Of a DNA stretch of 64,000 bases, positions 31,034-40,114 are shown piece by piece; within the stretch, counting starts at the first letter, position 1, and each line of letters opens with the position of its first letter. The notes beneath the pieces were generated by a model. The model did not search any database. It was not told where the DNA came from and worked only from the letters and a program-made list of their open reading frames with translations. The stretch is from Gallionella sp. GTDB lineage: Bacteria; Pseudomonadota; Gammaproteobacteria; Burkholderiales; Gallionellaceae. The stretch lies in the NCBI GenBank assembly GCA_023259035.1, contig JAHFRA010000011.1, positions 1 to 64,000 on the forward strand, written 5' to 3'. A program made the translations under genes and the position numbers.

Positions 31034-31489
31034 TTAACGGACGCCCATCAACTCCACATCGAACATCAGCGTCGCATTCGGCGGGATTGCACCCGGTGCG
31101 CCGCGTGCGCCATAACCGAGATGCGGCGGGATAATCAGCGTGCGTTGCCCGCCCACCTTCATGCCTTCAATGCCCTGTTCCCATCCGTCGATAACCATCC
31201 CGGCGCCGAGCTTAAATTCGATCGGTGCGCCACGGTCGCGCGAGCTGTCGAACTTTTTGCCCTTGTTTTCTTTAGCGGAGGCGTCATACAGCCAGCCGGT
31301 GTAATGCACGGCCACTTCGCGCCCCGCCGTGGCTTTGTCGCCCGAGCCCAGCTTATGGTCGGTTTTTACCAGCTTGGTTATATCAATGGCTTCTTTCTTG
31401 GTTACGGCTTTTTCGGCATAGGCGGTGGTTGAAAAAACACCGGCAACCAGCAGCAATGCCAGAGGGAAAAACAAGATACGTTTCATCAT
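31034..31489 (-). CDS. FKBP-type peptidyl-prolyl isomerase, periplasmic
   Basis: Signal peptide [55 protein letters not shown]. Confidence 0.93.
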   Translation of the reverse strand: MMKRILFFPLALLLVAGVFSTTAYAEKAVTKKEAIDITKLVKTDHKLGSGDKATAGREVAVHYTGWLYDASAKENKGKKFDSSRDRGAPIEFKLGAGMVIDGWEQGIEGMKVGGQRTLIIPPHLGYGARGAPGAIPPNATLMFDVELMGVR

Positions 31490-31548
31490 TTGTAATGCTC
31501 CTTTGAAATAAATTTTAGTCTTTGCGAGGCGCCCTGCGCAGGCAGGAA

Positions 31549-31896
31549 TCAATTCACACCCAGCAATTCGACATCAAACACCAGCGTCGCATTCGGCGGA
31601 ATTACCCCGCCCGCGCCGCGTGCGCCATAGCCGAGATTGGCTGGAATAACCAGCGTGCGTTGCCCGCCCACCTTCATACCTTCGACGCCCTGGTCCCAGC
31701 CCTTAATCACATGCCCTGCGCCGAGCGGGAAATCGAACGGTTCATTGCGGTCGCGCGAGCTGTCGAATTTTGCGCCTTTATTTTCAGGCGCGGCCTCGTC
31801 GTACAGCCAGCCGGTGTAATGCACCACCACCCTTTTGCCGTTGGTCGCCAGATCGCCTTCGCCCAGCTTGCTATCGGTTTTAATCAGTTCAGTCAT
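31549..31896 (-). CDS. FKBP-type peptidyl-prolyl isomerase, tandem paralogue without signal peptide
   Basis: [15 protein letters not shown]...[33 protein letters not shown] upstream of ATG. Confidence 0.93.
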   Translation of the reverse strand: MTELIKTDSKLGEGDLATNGKRVVVHYTGWLYDEAAPENKGAKFDSSRDRNEPFDFPLGAGHVIKGWDQGVEGMKVGGQRTLVIPANLGYGARGAGGVIPPNATLVFDVELLGVN

Positions 31897-32092
31897 GTTG
31901 CCTGTTTCCTTCTGTGTTGTGGCTTGTTCAGGGCAAGCCGTGGTTAAAAAATGCCGGCCGACAACAGTACGGCCAGCGGTAAAAAAGCAAGGCTTATCGT
32001 TCGTTTCCAATTATTCTTTTGTGAGGTGGACAACTTTTCCCACTATCAAACAGGGCAGCGTGGGCACGTTGTACACACGCTGCTTGACTGCC

Positions 32093-32293
32093 TTATTCTT
32101 CAAGCGACCCTTCCCGCTCTTTCTTGTATTTGTCGTAGCTTGGTGTGGGAAAGATAGCGCGTTCGTTCGGCGTTCTCTTCGCCTCGTTGTTATTCTTTAT
32201 GCCTTCATACACGCCTTGATACGGATCGTTGGTGCAAGCCACAAGCAGAATTGCGGTCAGCAAAAAGAGGCTAGCCTTCATCACTTTTTCCAT
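32093..32293 (-). CDS. Small lipoprotein of unknown function
   Basis: MKASLFLLTAILLVAC lipobox; conserved-looking charged tail. Confidence 0.7.
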   Translation of the reverse strand: MEKVMKASLFLLTAILLVACTNDPYQGVYEGIKNNNEAKRTPNERAIFPTPSYDKYKKEREGSLEE

Positions 32294-32347
32294 TTAGTTT
32301 CGTAAACTGGATTCGGCCAAAAGTATTCTCGGATGAGGGTTTCCATC

Positions 32348-35300
32348 CTAATAGCTCAACACTGGCGCCAGCCAGCGTTCCGCCTCTTCAACACTCCAGC
32401 CTTTGCGCTTGGCGTAGTCCGCCACCTGATCCCTGTCCAGCTTGCCGGTGGCGAAATATTGCGCCTGCGGATGCGCAAAGTAAAAGCCGCTCACGGCTGC
32501 TGTAGGCAGCATCGCGTAGCTTTCGGTGAGTGTGATACCTGCGTTTTCCGGTGCCATCAAGAGTTCAAACAGCGCGCCTTTCTCGGTATGTTCAGGGCAG
32601 GCCGGATAGCCGGGCGCGGGGCGGATGCCGCGATATTGCTCGGCAATCAGCGCATCGTTATCCAGCGTCTCGTCCGCCGCATAGCCCCAGAATTCGCGGC
32701 GCGCGCGCGCGTGCAGCAACTCGGCGAAGGCTTCGGCGAGACGGTCGGCCAGCGACTTGAGCAGGATCGCGTTGTAGTCGTCGTGGCGCTTCTCGAATTC
32801 GGCCACTCGCGCGTCGATGCCGATGCCGGTGGTGACGGCGAACGCGCCGATGTAATCCGCGACCCCTGTTTCCTTCGGCGCGATGAAATCGGCCAGGCAA
32901 TAGTTCGGGATGTTGTCCGGTTTTTTTGATTGCTGGCGCAGGTTGTGCCAAGTCATCGCCACCTTGCTGCGTGTTTCATCGGAGTAGATTTCGATGTCGT
33001 CGCTATTGACGCTGTTCGCCGGGAACAGGCCGAACACGGCATTCGCGGTAAGCCATTTTTCGCCGATGATCTTTTTCAGCATCGCCTGCGCGTCGGCGAA
33101 CAGCTTGCGCGCTTCTTCGCCCACTGCTGCGTCCTGCAATATTCTCGGATAACGCCCGGATAGTTCCCATGCCTGAAAGAACGGCGACCAGTCGATATGT
33201 TCGGCGATCTTGTCCAGCGGGTAATTCTCGAATTTGTGTACGCCCATCAGCCACGGTTTCGGTGGAACGTAAATCCCCCTCAATCCCCCTTTTTGCGAGT
33301 TGGGCGAAAAACCGCCCATCCCTGCCGACTCCGATTCAAAGGGGGAGGCAGATGCCGTGGGAGCGGTGGTCTCCTCCCTTTGCAAAAGGGGGTTGGGATA
33401 ACCAGCGACTTGGCTATCGTCTTTTGATAGCCTAGTCGAATGGCTAGTTGTTTTATCAGGGATTTGCTTTGCCCAGTTTGTTTTCAGCCCATGCGCCCGC
33501 GCCTCGGCCAGCGTGACATACACAGCCTTGCTCTTCTTGCCTTCGTGCTGCTCGCGCGCCGCAGCATAGTCCGCCTTGATGCCCGCGATGTATTCGTCGC
33601 GCAATGTGCCGGAGAGCAGGTTGCTGCACACGCCCACCGCGCGCGACGCATCGGTGACATATACCGTCGCGCCGCTTGGGTAGTTCGGTTCGATCTTCAC
33701 GGCGGTATGTACGCGCGACGTGGTCGCGCCGCCGATCATCAGCGGAATGGTGAAGCCCTGGCGCTGCATCTCTTTCGCCACATGCGCCATTTCTTCCAGC
33801 GACGGCGTGATCAGCCCGGACAGGCCGATGATGTCTGCCTTGTGCTCGCGCGCGGTGTCGAGTATCTGCTGGCATGGCACCATTACGCCCATGTTCACCA
33901 CCTCGAAATTGTTGCACTGCAACACCACGGTGACGATGTTCTTGCCGATGTCGTGCACATCGCCCTTGACCGTCGCCATCACGATCTTGCCCTTGGCGCT
34001 GGTGTTGCCGGTGCGCAGTTTTTCCGCTTCGATATACGGCACCAGATGCGCCACCGCCTGCTTCATCACGCGCGCCGATTTCACCACCTGCGGCAGGAAC
34101 ATCTTGCCCGCGCCGAACAGGTCGCCGACCACGTTCATGCCGGTCATCAGCGGGCCTTCGATCACCTCGACCGGGAATTCCGCCTGGCGGCGCGCTTCTT
34201 CGGTGTCTTCGACAATGTAAGTGGTGATGCCACGCACCAGCGCGTGAGTCAGGCGCTCCTGCACCGTGCCCTTGCGCCATTCCAGATCCTCGACTTGCGC
34301 CTTGCCGCCGCCCTTCACCGTCTCGGCCAGCATCACCAGACGCTCACCCGCATCGGGCCGGTGGTTCAGCACCACATCTTCCACCGCGTCGCGCAATGCG
34401 ATTGGAATTTCCTCGTACACGCCGAGTTGCCCGGCGTTGACGATGCCCATGGTCAGGCCAGCCTTGATTGTGTGGTACAGGAACACGGTATGGATTGCCT
34501 CGCGCACCATCTCGTTGCCACGAAAGCTGAACGACACGTTCGAAACGCCGCCGCTGATCTTGGCGTAGGGCAGATGCTGCTTGATCCAGCGCGTGGCCTC
34601 GATGAAAATCACCGCGTAGTTGTTGTGTTCTTCGATGCCGGTGGCAATCGCAAAAATATTCGGGTCGAAAATAATGTCTTCTGGCGGGAAGCCGACGCGA
34701 TTCACCAGAATGCCATAGCAACGCTGGCATATCTCCGTCTTGCGTTTATAGGTGTCGGCCTGGCCCTGCTCGTCGAACGCCATCACCACCGCCGCCGCGC
34801 CATAGCGGCGCACCAGTGTGGCGTATTTGATGAAATTTGCTTCGCCCTCTTTCAGCGAAATCGAATTGACGATGGCCTTGCCCTGCACGCACTTCAGCCC
34901 TGCCTCGATCACTTCCCACTTGGACGAATCGATCATCAGCGGCACTTTGGAGATGTCCGGCTCGGAGGCGATCAGGTTGAGGAACTTCACCATCGCGGCC
35001 TGCGAATCGAGCATCGCCTCGTCCATGTTGATGTCGATGATCTGCGCGCCGTTCTCCACCTGGTTGCGCGCCACGTCCAGCGCTTGCGCGTAATCGCCGC
35101 TCAGGATCAGACGCGCAAACATCTTCGAGCCGGTGACATTGGTGCGCTCGCCGACATTGACGAACAGCGAGTCATCGCCGACATTGAACGGTTCCAGCCC
35201 GGACAGGCGCAGTTTCTTTTCGATGTCGGGAATGCGGCGCGGCGGCACATCTTTCAGCGCCTCGGCGATGGCTTTAATATGTGCGGGCGACGTGCCGCAA

Positions 35301-36262
35301 CAGCCTCCGGCGATGTTGAGAAAGCCGCTGGTGGCAAATTCTTTTACCAGTCGCGCAGTTTTTTCCGGCAGCTCATCGTAGCCGGTTTCGGACAACGGAT
35401 TGGGCAACCCAGCGTTGGGATGCGCGCTGATATAACAGCTCGCGACGCGCGACAGTTCTTCCACATACGGGCGCATCAGTTCAGCGCCCAGCGCGCAGTT
35501 CAGGCCGATCGACAATGGCTTCGCGTGCGACAGGGAATTCCAGAACGCCTCGGTAGTCTGGCCGGACAGCGTGCGTCCCGAAGCATCGGTGATCGTTCCT
35601 GAAATCATGATCGGCACGCGCACCTTATGTTGCTCGAAATATCGCTCGATTGCAAACAGCGCGGCCTTGGCGTTGAGCGTGTCGAAAATGGTTTCGACCA
35701 TCAAAATATCCGCGCCGCCGTCGAGCAGGCCGCGTATCGCTTCGGTGTAGCTTTCCACCAGTTCGTCGAAGGTGACGTTGCGCGCGCCGGGGTCGTTCAC
35801 GTCCGGCGAGATCGACGCGGTGCGCCCGGTCGGCCCGAGCACGCCCGCGACGAAGCGCGGCTTGTCCCTGGTGGAAAATTCATCGCACAGCCCGCGCGCC
35901 AGCTGCGCACCGGCCATGTTCAACTCGTACACCAGATGCTGCATCTGGTAATCCGCCATCGAGACGGAGTTGGAGTTGAACGTGCAGGTCTCCAGAATAT
36001 CCGCGCCCGCTTCGAGATACTGGCGGTGGATGCCGCCGATAACGTGCGGCTGGGTCAGCAGCAGCAGATCGTTGTTGCCTTTCACATCAATCGTGTGGTC
36101 GGCAAAGGTTTTGCGCGCACCGTTGTAATCGCCGTATAACTCCGTGCCGCGATAATGCGCCTCGGTCAGCTTGTGGCGCTGGATCATCGTGCCCATTGCG
36201 CCATCCAGAATCAGAATGCGTTTTTGCAGCTGCTGCTCAAGCGGGTGGGTGTTGCCGGTCAT
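32348..36262 (-). CDS. metH: Cobalamin-dependent methionine synthase
   Basis: Hcy-binding, pterin-binding, B12 ([17 protein letters not shown]) and SAM activation domains; in-frame insertion near 33271-33460. Confidence 0.97.
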   Translation of the reverse strand: MTGNTHPLEQQLQKRILILDGAMGTMIQRHKLTEAHYRGTELYGDYNGARKTFADHTIDVKGNNDLLLLTQPHVIGGIHRQYLEAGADILETCTFNSNSVSMADYQMQHLVYELNMAGAQLARGLCDEFSTRDKPRFVAGVLGPTGRTASISPDVNDPGARNVTFDELVESYTEAIRGLLDGGADILMVETIFDTLNAKAALFAIERYFEQHKVRVPIMISGTITDASGRTLSGQTTEAFWNSLSHAKPLSIGLNCALGAELMRPYVEELSRVASCYISAHPNAGLPNPLSETGYDELPEKTARLVKEFATSGFLNIAGGCCGTSPAHIKAIAEALKDVPPRRIPDIEKKLRLSGLEPFNVGDDSLFVNVGERTNVTGSKMFARLILSGDYAQALDVARNQVENGAQIIDINMDEAMLDSQAAMVKFLNLIASEPDISKVPLMIDSSKWEVIEAGLKCVQGKAIVNSISLKEGEANFIKYATLVRRYGAAAVVMAFDEQGQADTYKRKTEICQRCYGILVNRVGFPPEDIIFDPNIFAIATGIEEHNNYAVIFIEATRWIKQHLPYAKISGGVSNVSFSFRGNEMVREAIHTVFLYHTIKAGLTMGIVNAGQLGVYEEIPIALRDAVEDVVLNHRPDAGERLVMLAETVKGGGKAQVEDLEWRKGTVQERLTHALVRGITTYIVEDTEEARRQAEFPVEVIEGPLMTGMNVVGDLFGAGKMFLPQVVKSARVMKQAVAHLVPYIEAEKLRTGNTSAKGKIVMATVKGDVHDIGKNIVTVVLQCNNFEVVNMGVMVPCQQILDTAREHKADIIGLSGLITPSLEEMAHVAKEMQRQGFTIPLMIGGATTSRVHTAVKIEPNYPSGATVYVTDASRAVGVCSNLLSGTLRDEYIAGIKADYAAAREQHEGKKSKAVYVTLAEARAHGLKTNWAKQIPDKTTSHSTRLSKDDSQVAGYPNPLLQREETTAPTASASPFESESAGMGGFSPNSQKGGLRGIYVPPKPWLMGVHKFENYPLDKIAEHIDWSPFFQAWELSGRYPRILQDAAVGEEARKLFADAQAMLKKIIGEKWLTANAVFGLFPANSVNSDDIEIYSDETRSKVAMTWHNLRQQSKKPDNIPNYCLADFIAPKETGVADYIGAFAVTTGIGIDARVAEFEKRHDDYNAILLKSLADRLAEAFAELLHARARREFWGYAADETLDNDALIAEQYRGIRPAPGYPACPEHTEKGALFELLMAPENAGITLTESYAMLPTAAVSGFYFAHPQAQYFATGKLDRDQVADYAKRKGWSVEEAERWLAPVLSY
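33271..33460. repeat. Composite palindromic-repeat insertion within metH
   Basis: AAATCCCCCTCAATCCCCCTTTTTGCGAG / CCCTTTGCAAAAGGGGGTTGGGAT arms plus repeat copy B at 33398-33459. Confidence 0.8.
33398..33459. repeat. 62-bp hairpin-containing repeat, copy B
   Basis: GGCTATC-gtctttt-GATAGCC stem; same length as 6334-6395. Confidence 0.8.
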
Positions 36263-36430
36263 GATGTGTAGCCTGAAAAATGAGCGCGAATTTTACCATG
36301 TAACGACACTAACGCTGCTCCCCTGCCCGCAAGTTACCTTGTAGGTTGCTGCCAAATTAAAGTGCACTTGAATTTAATAAATGTTTTATGATTGCCGCGT
36401 TTTATTCTGCACTTGAGCAAAGGAGGAACC

Positions 36431-36766
36431 ATGTTTTGCTTCACACGTATTGCTGCAACTTCACTGATAGTTTTCTTGCTCGCAGCTTGCGGCACTGTCC
36501 AAGTGGGGCGGAATTTTGACATGCGCGCGTTCGAAACGAAGATTGAGCGCGGTGTTTCTACACAAAGCCAGATTCGCGCATGGCTCGGTGCGCCGACGGG
36601 CACAGGGATTAATGTGGATACGGGCGGCGAACGCTTTGACGAATGGACGTATTATTTTGCTTTAGGGAAGCTGTCCGATATGTCCGGCGCAAACGTGAAA
36701 ATGTTGCAAATCAAATTTGACAAGCAGGGAATCGTACGCGGCTACAACTGGTCAACTTCGGAGTAA
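36431..36766 (+). CDS. BamE/SmpA-like small lipoprotein
   Basis: Lipobox FLLAACG; ERGVSTQSQIRAWLGAPTG; GGAGG before ATG at 36431. Confidence 0.65.
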   Translation: MFCFTRIAATSLIVFLLAACGTVQVGRNFDMRAFETKIERGVSTQSQIRAWLGAPTGTGINVDTGGERFDEWTYYFALGKLSDMSGANVKMLQIKFDKQGIVRGYNWSTSE

Positions 36767-36856
36767 AAGCAGAAGTTGAATCAGCCGCTGCCCGTCAAAT
36801 CAAATCTGGATTATTGAGCCTTACATAAATGAAGGCAGCGTGCAAAACCAGCAAGT

Positions 36857-36886
36857 CCGTCATTCTGGCCCTCGCCGGAATGACGG
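36857..36886. repeat. Small intergenic hairpin repeat
   Basis: CCGTCATTC ... GAATGACGG, 9-bp perfect stem. Confidence 0.6.
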
Positions 36887-36935
36887 CTGCTATATCTGCC
36901 TCTGTCATGAATCAAGTAGAGGGCGATAATACGCT

Positions 36936-38189
36936 TTAAACAATCATCCCCGCCGCGACCGTGTTGTTGGTCGCTTCATCAATCACAATAAAGCTGCCGG
37001 TAAAGCGGTTCTTGCCGTAGTGGTCGAGCGCCAGCGGCTGTTGCACTTTCATCGCGACGCGGGCGATGTCGTTCATGTTCAGCTTGTCGGTTGCATGGTG
37101 CGCCAGGGTGTTCACGTCGACGCGGTATTCGAGGCGCGAGAACAGGCACTTCACCATGCGCGTGGTGTGCTTGATGATGTATTTGCGGTTCAGGTCGAGC
37201 GGCGCCTCGGACAACCAGCACAACATGGACTCGAATTCCTTTTCTACCTTGGGCGGGTTGACACCGCTCTTGACGAACATGTCGCCACGCGAAATGTCGA
37301 TCTCATCCTCCAGCGTCAGCGTGACTGATTGCGGTGCGTAGGCGCGCTGCAACTTGCCGTCGTAGGTGACGATCTCTTTTACCTTGCTGGTGCGGCCCGA
37401 GGGCAGCACGGTGATCTCGTCGCCGACCGCGATCTCGCCCGATTCGATGCGCCCCATGTAACCGCGAAAGTCGTGGTACTCATTGGTCTGCGGGCGGCAT
37501 ACCCATTGCACCGGATAACGGAAGTCGGCGGTATTTACGTCGTAATCGATCACGACGTTTTCCAGAAAATCCAGCAGCGGCGCGCCCTTGTACCAGCTCA
37601 GGTTGTCGCCGTGCTCCACTACCATATCGCCGTTCAGCGCGGACATCGGGATGCAGGTCACGTCATGGATGCCGAGCTGCGCGGCAAAGGCGCGGTACTC
37701 GGCGACGATGGCATTGAAGGTGTCTTCGGAATATCCCACCATGTCCATCTTGTTCACGGCCAGCACGATGTGCGGCACGCCGACCAGGCTGGCCAGGTAG
37801 GTATGGCGGCGCGTCTGCGTCAGCACGCCCTTGCGCGCGTCGATCAGGATGACCACCAGATTCGCGGTGCTCGCGGCGGTCACCATGTTGCGCGTGTACT
37901 GCTCATGCCCCGGCGTGTCGCCGATAATGAACTTGCGCTTGGGTGTGGCGAAGTAGCGATAAGCCACGTCGATAGTGATGCCCTGCTCGCGCTCGGCCTG
38001 CAGGCCGTCGGTGAGCAGAGACAGGTCGACGGCGGCCATGCCGCGCTTTTCGCTGGTCTTTGAAATCGCCGAGAGCTGATCTTCGAAGATCGATTTCGAA
38101 TCGTGCAGCAGACGCCCGATCAGCGTGCTCTTGCCGTCGTCTACGCTACCGGCGGTGATGAAACGTAATAGTTGTGTTGCGTTACTCAT
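36936..38189 (-). CDS. cysN: Sulfate adenylyltransferase large subunit, no fused CysC
   Basis: [39 protein letters not shown]. Confidence 0.95.
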   Translation of the reverse strand: MSNATQLLRFITAGSVDDGKSTLIGRLLHDSKSIFEDQLSAISKTSEKRGMAAVDLSLLTDGLQAEREQGITIDVAYRYFATPKRKFIIGDTPGHEQYTRNMVTAASTANLVVILIDARKGVLTQTRRHTYLASLVGVPHIVLAVNKMDMVGYSEDTFNAIVAEYRAFAAQLGIHDVTCIPMSALNGDMVVEHGDNLSWYKGAPLLDFLENVVIDYDVNTADFRYPVQWVCRPQTNEYHDFRGYMGRIESGEIAVGDEITVLPSGRTSKVKEIVTYDGKLQRAYAPQSVTLTLEDEIDISRGDMFVKSGVNPPKVEKEFESMLCWLSEAPLDLNRKYIIKHTTRMVKCLFSRLEYRVDVNTLAHHATDKLNMNDIARVAMKVQQPLALDHYGKNRFTGSFIVIDEATNNTVAAGMIV

Positions 38190-38209
38190 ATAAATACCTT
38201 GTTTTTTGT

Positions 38210-38268
38210 CCGCAGATTACGCAGATTAGATGGATTAAAACCAAAACAAAAATCTGCGTAATCTGCGG
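38210..38268. repeat. Inverted repeat in cysN-cysD gap, 18-bp perfect arms
   Basis: CCGCAGATTACGCAGATT (38210-38227) / AATCTGCGTAATCTGCGG (38251-38268). Confidence 0.9.
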
Positions 38269-38282
38269 AAGAAAAGATTTTT

Positions 38283-39188
38283 CTAGAAATAGCCTTCTTT
38301 CTTGCGCAGTTCCATCGAAGCCTCCGAGGTCTGGTCGTCCATGCGCGTCGCGCCGCGTTCGGTGATGCGCGTGGTTGATGTTTCCTCGATGATTTCCTGT
38401 GCGTTGCTTGCGCAGGATTCCACCGGCGCGGTGCAGGTCATGTCGCCGACGGTGCGGAAACGCACCGAAAGCACTTCCACTTTTTCACCCGGCTTGGGCT
38501 GCACCAGATGCGATACCGGAATCACCGAATTGCCGCGACGGATCACTTCGCGTTTGTGCGCATAGTAAATTTCCGGGATATATAGCTTCTCGCGTGCGAT
38601 GTATTCCCAGATATCCATCTCGGTCCAGTTGCTGATCGGGAATACGCGAATGTTTTCGCCGGCGTGCACGCGCGTGTTGTAGATGTCCCACAGCTCCGGG
38701 CGCTGGTTCTTCGGATCCCACTGGCCGAACTCGTCGCGGAACGAGAAGATGCGCTCCTTGGCGCGCGCTTTTTCCTCGTCGCGCCGCGCACCGCCCATGC
38801 AGGCATCGAAGCCGAACTCGGCGATGGTCTCCAGCAGCGTCACAGACTGGTACGGGTTGCGCGGTTTGTCCGGGTCTTTAATAACGATGCTGCCGCGCTT
38901 GATCGAGTCTTCCAGCGAGCGCACGATCAACCGCTCGCCGAGATCGGCGGCCAGCTTGTCGCGCGTCGCGATCACCTCGGGGAAGTTGTGCTCGGTGTCG
39001 ATGTGCACCAGCGGAAACGGGAATTTCGCCGGACGGAACGCCTTCTCCGCGAGGCGCAGCATCACGATGGAATCCTTGCCGCCGGAAAACAGCAGCGCCG
39101 GGTTTTTGCACTCCGCCGCAACCTCGCGCATGATGTGGATGGATTCGCTTTCCAGCGCGTCCAGATGGGTAAAGGTGTGTGCGGTCAT
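38283..39188 (-). CDS. cysD: Sulfate adenylyltransferase small subunit
   Basis: LLFSGGKDSIVMLRLAEKAF, ARRDEEKARAKERIFSFRDEFGQWDPKNQRPELW. Confidence 0.96.
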   Translation of the reverse strand: MTAHTFTHLDALESESIHIMREVAAECKNPALLFSGGKDSIVMLRLAEKAFRPAKFPFPLVHIDTEHNFPEVIATRDKLAADLGERLIVRSLEDSIKRGSIVIKDPDKPRNPYQSVTLLETIAEFGFDACMGGARRDEEKARAKERIFSFRDEFGQWDPKNQRPELWDIYNTRVHAGENIRVFPISNWTEMDIWEYIAREKLYIPEIYYAHKREVIRRGNSVIPVSHLVQPKPGEKVEVLSVRFRTVGDMTCTAPVESCASNAQEIIEETSTTRITERGATRMDDQTSEASMELRKKEGYF

Positions 39189-39235
39189 CTTTAATTTTCT
39201 TTCACTTCTTCAAACATCAATATCGGTTTTCGTAA

Positions 39236-39271
39236 GGTGCGCTATACGCACCATGGTGCGTGGAACGCACC
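39236..39271. repeat. Double-hairpin intergenic repeat
   Basis: GGTGCG-ctata-CGCACC-at-GGTGCG-tggaa-CGCACC. Confidence 0.75.
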
Positions 39272-39286
39272 CTACAGGTGCTAGCC

Positions 39287-39350
39287 AGTTTCAAAAGAAC
39301 GGGTTTGGTTACGCGCAAATCGCACTCTTTGTCTTCCGGGTTTTGGTTCC
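39287..39350 (-). pseudogene. Diverged relic of a cysH 3' end
   Basis: Minus-strand NQNPEDKECDLRVTKPVLLKLA versus cysH C-terminus ENPEDKECGLHVAKPVLLKRA. Confidence 0.75.
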
Positions 39351-39409
39351 GACTAACGCCGTGTGCTCCACACGGCATAAGTCTTCACCGAAATCCAGAG
39401 GACTACATA

Positions 39410-40105
39410 TTACGCACGTTTCAAGAGAACTGGTTTCGCCACATGCAAGCCGCATTCCTTGTCCTCTGGATTTTCCCACCACCACCTGCCGGCGCGGATA
39501 TCTTCGCCCGGCGTGATGGAACGGGTGCATGGCGCGCAGCCGAGGCTGGGGTAGAACTGGTCATGCAGTTTGTTGTAGGGTACATCATGCTGCCTGATGT
39601 AGGCCCACACATCCTTGTTCGACCATTCCAGCAGCGGGTTGAATTTCTGCAAGCCGAAATCGGCATCAAACGACGCTACCTCCAAGCTGCCGCGCGTGAC
39701 CGCCTGGTCGCGGCGTAAGCCGGTTATCCACGCCTTCTTGCCCCGCAGCGCGCGGCGCAACGGTTCGACCTTGCGCGCAAAACAGCAGCTCTTGCGCAAT
39801 TCCACGCTGCCGTAAAAACCATTCACTCCGTTTTGTGCGACATATTTTTCTACCGCAGCACTGTCCGGAAAATACACCTTCAATGGTAAGCCATAGCGGT
39901 CGGCTACCTCCTGCATCAAGTCGTAGGTTGCTTGCGGCAGGCGCCCGGTATCCAGGCTGAATATTTCAATGTTCAGTTGGTGTTTGGCAATCAGGTCGGT
40001 CAGCACCATGTCTTCCGCACCCAGGCTGTTGGCAAAACAAACCGGCGAAAAATCGCTTTCCGCTTGTTGCAGTACAGCAACCGCTTGGTCAACTTTTTGT
40101 TGCAT
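39410..40105 (-). CDS. cysH: Phosphoadenylyl/adenylyl-sulfate reductase, Fe-S (APS) type
   Basis: SCCFARKVEPLRRAL and LGCAPCTRSI Cys pairs; ANSLGAEDMVLTDLI. Confidence 0.92.
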   Translation of the reverse strand: MQQKVDQAVAVLQQAESDFSPVCFANSLGAEDMVLTDLIAKHQLNIEIFSLDTGRLPQATYDLMQEVADRYGLPLKVYFPDSAAVEKYVAQNGVNGFYGSVELRKSCCFARKVEPLRRALRGKKAWITGLRRDQAVTRGSLEVASFDADFGLQKFNPLLEWSNKDVWAYIRQHDVPYNKLHDQFYPSLGCAPCTRSITPGEDIRAGRWWWENPEDKECGLHVAKPVLLKRA

Positions 40106-40114
40106 GTCCTTCTC

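Noticed and set aside
33440-35602. 720-aa ORF on the + strand opposite metH
   Set aside because: Entirely antisense to a well-supported metH; long antisense frames are expected in GC-rich coding DNA, and the protein is His/Arg/Gln-rich without recognisable motifs.
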